A stretch of DNA of 64,000 nt from Rhynchopus sp. YZ270_cl-10 (lineage: Eukaryota; Euglenozoa; Diplonemea; Diplonemida; Diplonemidae), in NCBI GenBank assembly GCA_964035575.1, contig OZ037885.1:1178001-1242000 (forward strand). Reading direction: 5' to 3'. This document shows, in pieces, positions 10,468 to 21,985 of the stretch. Each line of letters starts with the position of its first letter. Position 1 is the stretch's first letter. The notes below the pieces were generated by a model that saw nothing but the letters and a program-made list of their open reading frames with translations, did no database searches and was not told the DNA's origin. The position numbers were made by a program, and so were the translations under genes.

Positions 10468-13400
10468 ATGCATGGTGTCGTCTGTGTCCTTGCAGCCTTC
10501 ATATGCTATGCGAATGCTGGGACAGTCACAGCGCGCATCTCAACCAGTGACGTTTGGTTTGCGGGGAGCGGGGAGCTGGAAGTGCGGGCGTACACCAAGT
10601 CGGGGGGGAAGTGCTTGCTTGCGTCACGTTCGTTCGTGCAGGGAGAGGTGCGGGAGCTAGACAAGACATGTCCCTTCGGCAGTGCAGATGTGTGGAGGAT
10701 CGAGGTCACAGCGCTAACCACTAACGGGTGGCGTGCAGAAGCAATCGAAGTGCGCAGCGGCAGCAGCTGGGTGCTCTGCTGGTCAGACAGCTCGCAGAAA
10801 TCACAAAGCTGGGTCGACGCATCCTATGCTGCTCTGACGGTCGTGAACTGGTACAAACCCGAGCGTGTGACAGTGCTCTTTTACTCAGGTATGTCTGAAT
10901 CCCCAACCACAAAACACACCACCACACACAGGTTTGTCAGACTGTTCGGGCTACCGCGAGATGGAAGTGACGTCAGACGTGTACGTGGGGAACCCTCAGG
11001 TGACGTGCTTCCTGAGGGTGGCCGGACCGACGAAGGCAGGACAGGTTGTGGAGGCATCGAACACATGTGCGTTTCCTGCGTCGGACGTGCTTGGTGCGAC
11101 AGCGAAGGCGTGGTCAGCAGCGGGGTGGGATGTGCAGAAGGTGGAGCTGCTTGTGGGGTCGACGTGGGAGCAGCTGTTTGTGGGGGGAACGACGGCAGCG
11201 TACTGGGTGGACACAGACGGGCCGGACACACCTTATGCACAGTCAGTGTTTTGGGAGCACGCACTGCCCAAGGTGTTTCTGCCGCCAGACACGACGTCAG
11301 CCTCAGGTGTCTTCCGCTTCACAACGGGCTCTGGTGTTGGGGACGAGACTGTGGAAAGTATTGCGGTGGAGGTGACGGACACTGTTGGTGTGGTGTGCAC
11401 GTTGACGCCAATCGCCCCTTCTGTGCAGGGAGGTGTGATTGTGGTGGCAAACACGTGTCCTGTGGCGATGGCGGACATTGCGTACCTGACGCTGACTGCA
11501 CCAGGTGTGGACAGGTGGGGTCTTGTGTCTGTGGAGGTGTACGAGACGAGGACACTTTCGGGTGTGACTGCACCCCGTTGGATGCAATGGGTTGCACGTG
11601 ACTTGGACCAACGGTTTTACATCGAGGACACGACAGTGGACAGAGTGTCGCACTGGTACAGACAGTACGAGGTTGTGGTGAAAACTACATCGCCCGACAC
11701 TGTGGAAGGAAGAAGTGACCATGAAATGGAGACAGTGGTGACATCACCAGAAGGCTACACCTGCTCTGGGGGTGTTCCTGAGGTTCCTCCGGCGAGTGTT
11801 GTACGAATTATGGTGCTGTGTCCATTTCCCCCTGAGCGTGTGTCCTCTGTGACAGTGATTCCTGAGTACTCATCCGACGACTGGCAGATCTTCACACTTG
11901 ACATAATCAATGCAGTGCCGACACTGATCGGGTACACTGGTGGTCAAAGAGATGCAGATGTGACTGTCGCAACCACTTGGGTGTTCTCTGTGACAGAGGC
12001 GCCGCCTACTCCTGCACCTGCCACACTTGCGCCAGTCACACCTGCACCTACTCCCTCACCTCCAACACCATCGCCAGCAACACCAGCACCTCTCACACCA
12101 TCACCCTCGACGCCTTCTCCACCAACTCCGTCGCCACCCACACCGTCGCCACCGACACCAACACCTCCCACACCATCACCCTCGACACCTTCGCCACCAA
12201 CACCATCACCTTCGACACCATGGCCGTTAACACCTTCTCCACCCACTCTGTCACCTGTAACACCATCACCCCCAACACCTTCACCACCAACTCCGTCGCC
12301 ACCCACACCTTCTCCACCAACACCAGCACCTCTCACATCATCACCCCCGACACCTTCGCCACCAACACCGTCACCTCCCACCCCTGCACCTCCAACACCA
12401 TCGCCACCGACATTAGCACCTCTCACACCATCACCCTCGACACCTTCTCCACCAACTCCGTCGCCACCCACACCGTCGCCACCGACACCAACACCTCCCA
12501 CCCCTGCACCTCCAACACCATCGCCACCGACACCAGCACCTCTCACACCATCACCCTCGACCCACCCGTTACCACCACCGTTGCCACCCACACCTTCGCC
12601 ACCAACTCCGTCGCCACCCACACCTTCTCCACCAACACCAGCACCTCTCACATCACCACCCCCGACACCTTCGCCACCAACACCGTCACCTCCCACCCCT
12701 CCAACATCTTCGCCACCAACTCCATCACCTCTCACACCATCACCCTCGACCCGTTCACCACCACCGTTGCCACCCACACCTTCGCCACCAACTCCGTCGC
12801 CACCCACACCTTCTCCACCAACACCAGCACCTCTCACACCATCACCCTCGACACCTTCGCCATTAACACCATCGCCACCTCCCTCTACCCCTTCGCCACC
12901 AACGCCGTCTCCACCGACACCAGCACCACTCACACCATTACCCTCGACCCGTTCACCACCAACTCTGTCACCTGTAACACCGTCACCCTCGACACCTTCT
13001 CCACCCACACCGTCACCACTAACGGTTACACCACCAACGCCGTCACCAACACCAGTACCTATTGCACCGCAGACGTCTTACCCACCAACACCGTCACCAG
13101 AAACACCGTCGCCACTTCGCCAAACCCCTTTGCCTACTACATCTCCACTAACGCCTGCACCTGCCACACCTCCGCCACCTCCATTACCACCGACGTCTGC
13201 ACCTCCAACACCTGCACCACCTACAGCAACTCTGCCACCTCCGACACCACACCCTCTATCATCTGCAACACGAGTCCCTCCTGTTCCTCCACTTCCAAGC
13301 CCTCCACCACTTGAAACACCTTCACCATCACCGACCGCAATGTTGCCAGACACACACACCCCGCAGACACTCTCCACAACCCACATCCCACCAGACACCA

Positions 13401-14959
13401 TTACGACACCGACCCCCATCCGTTCTGCTGCGAATGCTGCGACGACATTGCCGCCATCTGTTGAGCACACGGGTGCAGAGGCAGTGGTGCACTGGATGAT
13501 GACACATGGTGCAGGCACCTTTGCTGTGTTGACTGCACGCATGGAGTGCCTCAACGGAGGTGAGCCGGATGTGTCCATCCCGTGGTTGCTGCACCCAACG
13601 CGTATAGAGCTGTTTGGCAGCCTGCATGCTGGCTGCGTGGTCGGGAATTTTCTTGTCGTGGCAGCCGCTTCTGCGTGCCTGGTGGCGGTTGTGAAGCTGC
13701 ATGCACGAAGCCTGGACGTTGAACCACGCTGCAGGGCGGAAGCGTACTTCCGCTACCCGTCTGCGCTGTCTCTGGTGCCCGCCTTCTTCCTTGCTGGGAC
13801 GCTTGAGTCGACCATCACACTTCTCTTCCTCGACTGGAACACCCACACTGCCTGCACCTTCGTGGGTGTGTTTGGTGTGTTGCAGGCGATGGTCTTCTTT
13901 GGTGCGCTCAATAGAAGCACCGTTGCTGCCGGCTTTGGGTCCTCATTGCGCAGTGTCGACTTCGATAAGGACAAGCGTTTCGTAAACCTGGTCCGCTACG
14001 TCTTTGGCGCGGATGTCTGGGAAAGCCACCTCGATGTGCACCACATGGAACGCATCGGGCTCGTCTTCGAGAATTACTCTGTCAGAAAGGACGTCTGGGG
14101 TGCTTGGTTCCTGCAGCGTGGGCGGTACGCCTTCGTCGAGAATGGACAGGTTTTCATATTCATTGCGATCGGCACGCACCGTGTCAATACGTGGACCGGG
14201 TGTGCTTCAAAGGCATTCATTTTGTCAGCCATATTTTTGCTTTTAGCGGTTGCGACGTGGTACCAACGTCCTTTTCTGGCGGACTTCCTGAACCATTTGG
14301 TTATCACATCTCACCTCCTCTCTGGGTGCGGCATGGCGCTGTTTGCGGTGCTGTTTGTGAAGGAGACTGCTGTCTCGCCTGCACTGTTCTGCGCATCGTG
14401 CCTTCTCTTTGCGGGCATGGTACTCTCCTATGTACGTGGTGCGTACGACTGCATGACCTATGCAATGGACCTCTGCCGGTACCACCCGAAGCTCAGCAAG
14501 GAGCGCCCCCTCACGAACACCACCGCCACGAAGTCCTTTCTTTCGGACAACGCAAGCGACCCCCACACAGGGCACACATCAGCAGGCCTCGAGACACATT
14601 CAAGCTTTTCACGCACCCCAAGCATCCTCAGCATGCATAGTGAGCGCACCCTCAGACGCTCTGTGTCCCCCCTCACCCCACTGACCCCTGCACTACTGTC
14701 GCCTGGGATTGTTCCCCTAAGCCCCGACTCCATGCGCGAGACGCTCCTCTCACCCGGGTCATGCGTTTCTCTGAAGGGCTGTCAACCTGGCTCCTTTGCA
14801 TCGTTCGGGAAGCACCCCCTACGTGGGCAAGGCCTACGCCAGGCTGTCCCAGGCAGCCCCGAGAGGGCACGATGTGGCAGTGGCACAGCGTCGCCGTTGG
14901 GAAGCAGCATGGGACGTCGTGGGCGGACGAGATACTCTTCCTTGGTGGAGTATACTTAG
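10468..14959 (+). CDS. PLAT-like / Pro-Thr stalk surface protein, copy 3, with a different membrane module
   Basis: Exons 10468-10888 and 10932-14959 (43-bp intron) give 1482 aa. The signal peptide is MHGVVCVLAAFICYANA. The first PLAT-like domain (about 18-140) is diverged from copies 2 and 4, while domains 2-4 (about 145-495) are nearly identical to theirs. The stalk is the longest (about 497-977). The C-terminal module (about 1029-1324) again has several membrane segments but is unrelated at the residue level to that of copies 1, 2 and 4 beyond general topology, including a shared G-x-(V/L)-(V/A)-G-N pattern at the first segment. The tail is Ser/Pro-rich and ends with EYT. This looks like a surface receptor assembled by recombination between the conserved ectodomain and another membrane anchor. 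Function is unknown. Confidence 0.87.
10889..10931 (+). other. Intron, 43 bp, surface protein copy 3
   Basis: Identical in position, phase and sequence to the intron of copy 2 (GTATGT...CACACAG). Confidence 0.9.
12001..13440 (+). repeat. Pro/Thr/Ser codon repeat (stalk of copy 3)
   Basis: The longest stalk tract in the window, about 1.4 kb of SPPTPSPPTPAP-type units. Blocks of several hundred bp recur internally (for example around 12230-12480 and 12590-12880), showing segmental duplication within the array. Confidence 0.9.
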
Positions 14960-15581
14960 CTGTGGATTATGATATTAGTCAGGAAGAGTGTGATACGGTC
15001 GGTTTGAAGGCAACCAACGTTGACCAAAAAGGCGGAGACTTAAGGTTGGTGCTGCTAGCTTTCTTTGAAGGGGTGTAGTGTTTGTGTGTTGTGCTTTTTT
15101 GTTGTTTAGTTGCGTTGTGTGTACCCATCCTCATCTTTATAGATGCAGGGTGCGGGCCTGGTTTGTCTACGCAAATCAAGGCTACGGTGGTGGGTGTGTC
15201 GTACTCAGGTTGCGGAAGCTTATGTGTCGATCCCGACGATACTCTGTGGCGTATTTTCAACATCGACTAAAAATATTCAAAATTCTGCAATAAAATGACA
15301 CAATTGTTTCATCTTTCTACCATACCATATACCATGGTTTCTTCTGTCAGATGTCTCATCTCTCACACTACACAGAGAATGGTCATGCGCAAGGCGAAGG
15401 AGACTCGTCGTGACCCCACTCAGTGCACTGTGCTATGGTGGATGTGTAGCATTTTGTTTTCCCCGAAAGGTTTTTGTCCCCCTGCACCCCTCCTACGCTT
15501 ACACTACAGAATTGAGGCGCATTGTTAGCATTTGAAACACTTTTGAAACATTCGCGCAACACACATTACACACCCCACCCC
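14960..15581. other. Intergenic region, surface copies 3 to 4
   Basis: A 620-bp spacer. A 62-codon frame at 15082-15270 begins only with TTG and is not supported as a gene. A CTACAG at 15504-15509 could be an upstream splice acceptor. Confidence 0.5.
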
Positions 15582-18500
15582 ATGCATGGTGTCGTCTGTG
15601 TCCTTGCAGCCTTCATATGCTATACGAATGCTGGGACAGTCACAGTACGCATCTCAACCAGCAACACAGGCGCTGCTGGTGGTGGCAACATGGAGGTGCG
15701 TGCCTACAATAAAGTGGGTGCATCCTGCTTGATCGTGACACGTTCGTTCCCTCGGGGTGAGACTGGAGCAGTGTTTCCGCAGACGTGTTCGTTTGGTGAT
15801 GCAGATGTGTGGAGGATCGAGGTGCACGCACTCACCACTAACGGGTGGCGTGGTGATGCAATTGAAATAAATGACGGCAGTGGTTGGGCGGTGTGGTGGA
15901 ACGATGTTGCGGAACATCCAGAATCATGGGTGGACCGCAGTTTCGCAGCCCTGACCACACTGAACTGGTACAAACCCGAGCGTGTGACAGTGCTCTTTTA
16001 CTCAGGTATGTCTGAATCCCCAAACAACAAAACACACCACCACACACAGGTTTGTCAGACTGTTCGGGCTACCGCGAGATGGAAGTGACGTCAGACGTGT
16101 ACGTGGGGAACCCTCAGGTGACGTGCTTCCTGAGGGTGGCCGGACCGACGAAGGCAGGACAGGTTGTGGAGGCATCGAACACATGTGCGTTTCCTGCGTC
16201 AGACGTGCTTGGTGCGACAGCGAAGGCGTGGTCAGCAGCGGGGTGGGATGTGCAGAAGGTGGAGCTGCTTGTGGGGTCGACGTGGGAGCAGCTGTTTGTG
16301 GGGGGAACGACGGCAGCGTACTGGGTGGACACAGACGGGCCGGACACACCTTATGCACAGTCAGTGTTTTGGGAGCACGCACTGCCCAAGGTGTTTCTGC
16401 CGCCAGACACGACGTCAACCTCAGGTGTCTTCCGCTTCACAACAGGCTTTGGTGTTGGGGACGAGACTGTGGAAAGCATTGCGGTGGAGGTGACGGACAC
16501 TGCTGGTGTGGTGTGCACGTTGACGTCAATCGCCCCTTCTGTGCAGGGAGGTGTGATTGTGGTGGCAAACACGTGTCCTGTGGCGATGGCGGACATTGCG
16601 TACCTGACGCTGACTGCACCAGGTGTGGACAGGTGGGGTCTTGTGTCTGTGGAGGTGTACGAGACGAGGACACTTTCGGGTGTGACTGCACCCCGTTGGA
16701 TGCAATGGGTTGCACGTGACTTGGACCAACGGTTTTACATCGAGGACACGACAGTGGACAGAGTGTCGCACTGGTACAGACAGTACGAGGTTGTGGTGAA
16801 AACCACATCTCCCGACAACCCAAACGGAAGAAGTGACCATGAAATGGAGATAGCTGTGACATCACCAGAAGGCTACACCTGCTCTGGGGGTGTTCCTGAG
16901 GTTGCGGAAACTAATATCAATACAGCTATTCCAGTATTGTGTCCATTTCCCCCTGAGCGTGTGTCCTCTGTGACAGTGACTCCTGAGCTGGCAACGGATA
17001 ACTGGCACATCCTGGCACTTGACATAATCAATGCAGTGCCGACACTCATCGGGTACACTGGTGGTCAAAGAGATGCAGATGTGACTGTCGCAACCACTTG
17101 GGTGTTCTCTGTGACAGAGGCGCCGCCTACTCCTGCACCTGCCACACTTGCGCCGGTCACACCTGCACCTACTCCCTCACCTCCAACACCAGCGCCACCG
17201 ACACCAGCACCTCTCACACCATCACCCCCGACCCTTTCGCCATTGACACCGTCGCCACCTACTCCATCACCTCCCACCCCTGCACCTGAAACATCTTTGC
17301 CACTAACAGCATCACCTGCAACACCATCGCCACCTACTTCCGCACCTGCTACACCTGCACCAGAAACATCATCACCATTGACACCTTCTCCACCTACTCC
17401 ATCACCTGCAACACCATCACCTCCGACCCCTTCGCCGTTAACACCGTCGCCACCAACACCGGCACCCTCTACACCTATGCCTCCTACACCGTCACCTCCC
17501 TCCCCTGTACCTCCAACACCACCATCATCTACTTCCGTACCTGCCACACCTGCACCAGAAACACCATCACCATTATCACCTTCTCCAGTGACACTATCAC
17601 CACTCACACCACCCCCTTCGACACCTTCGCCACCTACTCCATCGCCGTTAACGCCATCGCCACCCACACCGTCACCTCCCACCCCTGCACCTGCAACACC
17701 ATCACCATCTACTTCCGTACCTGCCACACCTGCACCAGAAACACCATCACCACCGACCCCTTCGCCGTTAACACCATCACCATTAACACCTTCTCCAGTG
17801 ACACTGTCACCACTCACACCACCCCCTTCGACACCTTCGCCATCAACTCCATCACCAGCAACTCCCACACCGCCAACATTGCCACCTGCAACACTTTCTC
17901 CACCAACAGCATTTCCACAAACTCGATCACCTGCCACAGCTTCACCGCCAACTCCATCGCCACGCACTCTTGCACCTCCAACACCTTCGCCACCGACCCC
18001 CGCACCTGCAACACTTTCACCGCCAACACCGACACCACCAACACCTTACCCGCAAACACCATCACCCGTAACACCGTCCCCTCCCACTGTTGCACCTGCC
18101 ACACCTTCACCAACAGCATCTCCAACACCAGCACCTGCAACACTGTCACCACCAACACCTGCATCTGGGACACTTGCTCCACAAACCAGTGCACCCACAA
18201 CAGCAACACCTGCACCAGTGCCGTCTTCAAGAACACCTCCATCAGCTGTGCCAGTTGTGGTCATCTTTCCAACGCAGACACCTGCAACAGCAGCGCCCAG
18301 CACGTCACCTCCTTCATCGGCAACGACAGCACCGGATGCGACCTTGGTGCCAGTGAGAGGAAGTGGGGCTCTTGACAAGGTGCACGTGAGGACTACATAC
18401 GAAGAAGACATTGAGATTGTGCAAACACTTGCAGGTGCTGCAGCAGCCGTGGCACTTCTTGGTTCAGCCCAAGGGGGTGCAGGTGCCATGAAGCTGGCGA

Positions 18501-19807
18501 TTGTGAGCATCCCATGCTTGTACGGAGAGAACAGCGCAAAACAGTTCCCACGTGCACTGAACCCAATCGGAATGACTTTGGACGGGTCTGAGTCCCTTGG
18601 GGCACTTGCAGGGAACACAGCACTGATGTTTGGGTGTGTGTTCCTGTCGCTTCTGCTGCTGCAACTGGCAAAGACGTGTGGGAAGCACTTCTTCACCACA
18701 TCATCCTTGGCAAACCTCGACACACAAGGCTTCCTGCGTCTGCCGTCAGCACCACTGCTGCTGTTCCAGCTGCTGTACCAGTCAATTGCGTTTTCTGCAA
18801 TGAACCTTTCCCTGCACCCACGCCACCCACACGAAGGCTTTGTGGGAGTTATGGCTGTGTTCCTGTGTCTGTGTGTGCCTGTGTTGACACTTCGGAAGGT
18901 GGTGTCTGGGATGAAGGAGGGCTTTGGGGTGTACGCGACTGCGAAGGAACGGACGAGCACAGCACTCGTGTTCGCCATCGGGAAGGGTGAGTGGGTCAAT
19001 ACAAACGCAACGCAGCTCTTCGTGCAGCGCTACTCATCGGTGATGCGCACCTTTGCACAGAAGACGTACTGGTTCTTCTTCCTTGAGCTTGCTGCGGCCT
19101 TCACGCTTGCTGCGATCCAAAGTGTTGAGCCTCTTCGCATGTTTGGGTGCGGTCATATGAAGGCGTTTTCAGCGCTTGTTCTTTTTGTGATGATGGCGTT
19201 GGAGGTGGCCCTTTCGCCACACTGCCGCTTCCGTGACTCTGTTGCGGGTGTTCTGCTGAATGGGACACTGTGCGCTGCTGCGGTGCTGATGGCGGTGGCT
19301 TACTACCACGAGGACAATGAGTTCTGGACACTTACCTTGGCGGCCACGATCTTTGTCATATCTGTGGTATTGTTTATGATGAAGATCTGTGCAGACTTGC
19401 TGACAGAACTGTACGTCTTCTTCACTGGGCGGCGTGCGGCGTTGGAGGAGGATGTGCTGCGCAACACCCCTACCCTGAGTGAGCATGGGGCAGACGAGGA
19501 GCTGGGGTCCGATCCCTCTTGGGATGAGAACCTGCCGCCTCTCATGGACACTGTGAACACTGTGGCCGAGAGCGCACTGCACACACAGCACCACAAGAAG
19601 GAGCGTCAGGCGACCCCGACACATGCTTCGCTTGCACCGTTCGGGTCGACCAGAAGCATCCTCACCTCTACAAACTCAGAGTATGATACTGCGCTGCTGT
19701 CGCCAGACTTCGCACTCCCTCCACGACAGTCGCGCAGGGCTGTCAGTGCACGCCGTACCTCTCTTGTGGAAACACCACGTGGGTCGAATCTCTCATTCAG
19801 ATGTTAA
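15582..19807 (+). CDS. PLAT-like / Pro-Thr stalk / polytopic surface protein, copy 4
   Basis: Exons 15582-16005 and 16050-19807 (44-bp intron) give 1393 aa. ATG 15582 starts the same signal peptide as copy 3 (MHGVVCVLAAFICYTNA); an upstream in-frame ATG at 15522 would bury it and is rejected. Domain 1 is closest to copy 2, so the N-terminus is a mosaic of copies 2 and 3. Domains 2-4 reach about residue 498, the Pro/Thr stalk spans about 499-912, and seven hydrophobic segments at about 939-1267 are nearly identical to copy 2. The cytoplasmic tail diverges from copy 2 after the last segment. It is probably a cell-surface adhesin or receptor; ligand and signalling unknown. Confidence 0.88.
16006..16049 (+). 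other. Intron, 44 bp, surface protein copy 4
   Basis: Same site and phase as in copies 2 and 3, with a small indel (CCCCAAACAACAAAAC instead of CCCCAACCACAAAAC). Confidence 0.9.
17120..18360 (+). repeat. Pro/Thr/Ser codon repeat (stalk of copy 4)
   Basis: About 1.24 kb of S/A-P-P/L-T-P codon repeats. The 3' third is nearly identical to that of copy 2; the 5' part is rearranged. Confidence 0.9.
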
Positions 19808-20409
19808 ACCCAGGTGATGTAAAATGGAGGGAAAGTGGTGTGTTAGTCTGTGCTGCTCTTTTTTTGCGTTTTTTTTTTTCCTTTTGTGATCATGTGCAAT
19901 GTTTAAAGGAAATTGAACACCTTCTGGGGCGGGTTGGAGTAGAGCCACACTTCACCGACAGGTCGAGGTGTGTGTGTGTGTTTCACCACAACCTCTCCCT
20001 TTTGTCCTTATTGTCGTTATTGTTGACTTGTTTGTGGGGGTGGGGAAACACAAAAAAAAAAAAAAAGAAAAGTAGTGCAGTTTCAATTTCTTGAATGTTT
20101 TGGTGTGTCCCGCTTTTGGTACAAACCCCAATATTTTCCCTTTTGCTGTGCGGTATATTTTTGTTTTGTTTTGTTTTGCATCTTTTTGCAACTTCTGATT
20201 TTTTTTTCGGTACTCTGTCACGAGAGGACTTTGCATTTCGCGTCATAAGTATTTTTTGTTTAATTCCTTGATCCCTCCTCCGATGCTATCCATTTATTGA
20301 ATGCATTATGTTGAAATACTTAATTCCTATAGAAATTTGTACAACCCCACCCCCACCCTCACCAATGAGTGGTGGTACCCGTTGTACTTCCCCCTTTCCC
20401 CCCCTCCTC

Positions 20410-20905
20410 AGACTGCAGACTAATTTTTTCATTTAATTACTTACCATACCACCCCGATATTTTTGAAAAATGGCCCCACGTATTAGTGACCGGGCCCATA
20501 TTTTTCAAAATTTAAGTGGTCAAAAAATTGTCCAATTTTTGATATTGACCCCACCACTGCACGGGCGGATCCCAAAAATGCAAATAAGGACCCTTTTCCA
20601 CAACCTTCCTTCACCCCCCGCTGTAGGGTAACCGAAGGTGAAGTCAATATTACAAACCCGGATTTTGAGGAAATTTTTGGCCGAAAATCGGCCCCAGCTA
20701 TTAGTGACCGGGCTCATATTGTCCAAAATTTAAAGTCATTAAAATTTTGTCCATTTTTCCAGATTGACCCCACCACTGACTGGGATTGGCTCAAAAATGC
20801 AAATAACGGCGTTTTCGCCTGTATTGTTGGTTACGAAACCCCGTGCAGACTAGCCATTTAATTAATTACTTACCCGACCCCCCAATCCTTAGTCTGCAGA
20901 CTGCC
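20410..20905. repeat. Repeat element with CAGACTGCAGACTAA-like inverted ends
   Basis: The ends CAGACTGCAGACTAA (20410-20424) and TTAGTCTGCAGACTG (20889-20903) are near-inverted copies, each next to a CATTTAATTACTTACC-like direct repeat. Inside, a ~110-bp segment occurs twice (about 20481-20590 and 20699-20808; shared words ATTAGTGACCGGG, TTGACCCCACCACTG, AAAAATGCAAATAA). No coding capacity. A non-autonomous element is possible. Confidence 0.45.
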
Positions 20906-21483
20906 CCTCCTCCCCCTTTTTTTATGCGTACCAATGTCGATTCTCTTTTGTTGCCACGTGCCTACGTCCGCCGATGAACGGTGAGGCGTTTGCACTTTCA
21001 CCTTCTCTTCGTTGTCACGTGCGTTCTTTGTTTGTGGCGCATGCGTCCTAAAGGCGTTTTGCACTTCGAACCAGAAGCAATGCACTGAATGCCATGCTGT
21101 TCAGTGCCTACATAAGGGTGGTTAACTTCACTATTTTAATGTCATTTTTTTTTTTGTGTGAGGAGAAAACCAAAACGGTAATGAAGCTTGCGAAATGCTA
21201 GTGGAGGTTTTTTCGCCCGGTATCACTTGTGATACTGTTTTCATGGATAGACCTGAAAAGGGGCAGCGCACAGGTGGTTCCGTGTCTTGTTTTTCCACAG
21301 AACCGACATGTGTGGCGTGTCCCCCAAACAACAAAAAAGCAAATGAATAAAAAAGGTTGAAAGGAAAAAGGAAGAACAAAACAGTGTGTACAACAGGGAC
21401 TATAAAATTTTTCAATTCTTTTGAGAATAAGGTGGATCTGCACACACAGGCGTAGGTCATCTTCATTGACCACCTTTTTTTCT

Positions 21484-21985
21484 AAGCACGAGAGGCTTAG
21501 GGTCATCTTATAAACTTTTTTTCTTCTCCTAACGACGCTGGTGGACAAAACTCCATCTTTCGATTGAAAATATTATCTTAATCATTTTTGTTTCAGTGAT
21601 CCAAGAAACATAGGGGGGGATCAGCTGTTTCTTAGATTACTTCGAAGCAACGTTCTCCAGAGTGCGAGAGGCTTAGGGTGAGCTGATAAACTTTTCTTTC
21701 TTTGTTTGGTGCGTGCGTCCTTCTGATGCAGTGAGTCGAGTGTGCTCACTGCCAACTTTTTTTCTTCTTTATTTGACACGAGAGGCTTAGGGCCCACCTT
21801 ACTAAGCTTTTCTTTCTTTTGTTATGCGTTCACTCCGTCACTCCTACTTTTTCATTTTACTTGCAAAAGAACAAAAACAAAACAAAAGCTTCTTTTTAAA
21901 TTTACTAAAAAGAGGAGACGAAGCTGGTAGATACAACTCCATCTTTCGATTGAAGATTATATCTTAATCTTTTGTTATGTGTTCA
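21484..21985. repeat. Cluster of GAGAGGCTTAGGG motifs and a duplicated ~70-bp block
   Basis: CACGAGAGGCTTAGGG or a close variant occurs at about 21487, 21665 and 21778, each followed by a short A/T stretch and TTTCTTT. A block containing ACTCCATCTTTCGATTGAA occurs at 21550 and 21937, and GTTCACTCCGTC occurs at 21827 and 21981. Confidence 0.55.

Noticed and set aside
15082-15270. 62-codon frame with a hydrophobic start after surface copy 3
   Set aside because: It begins with TTG and has no ATG and no counterpart after the other copies.
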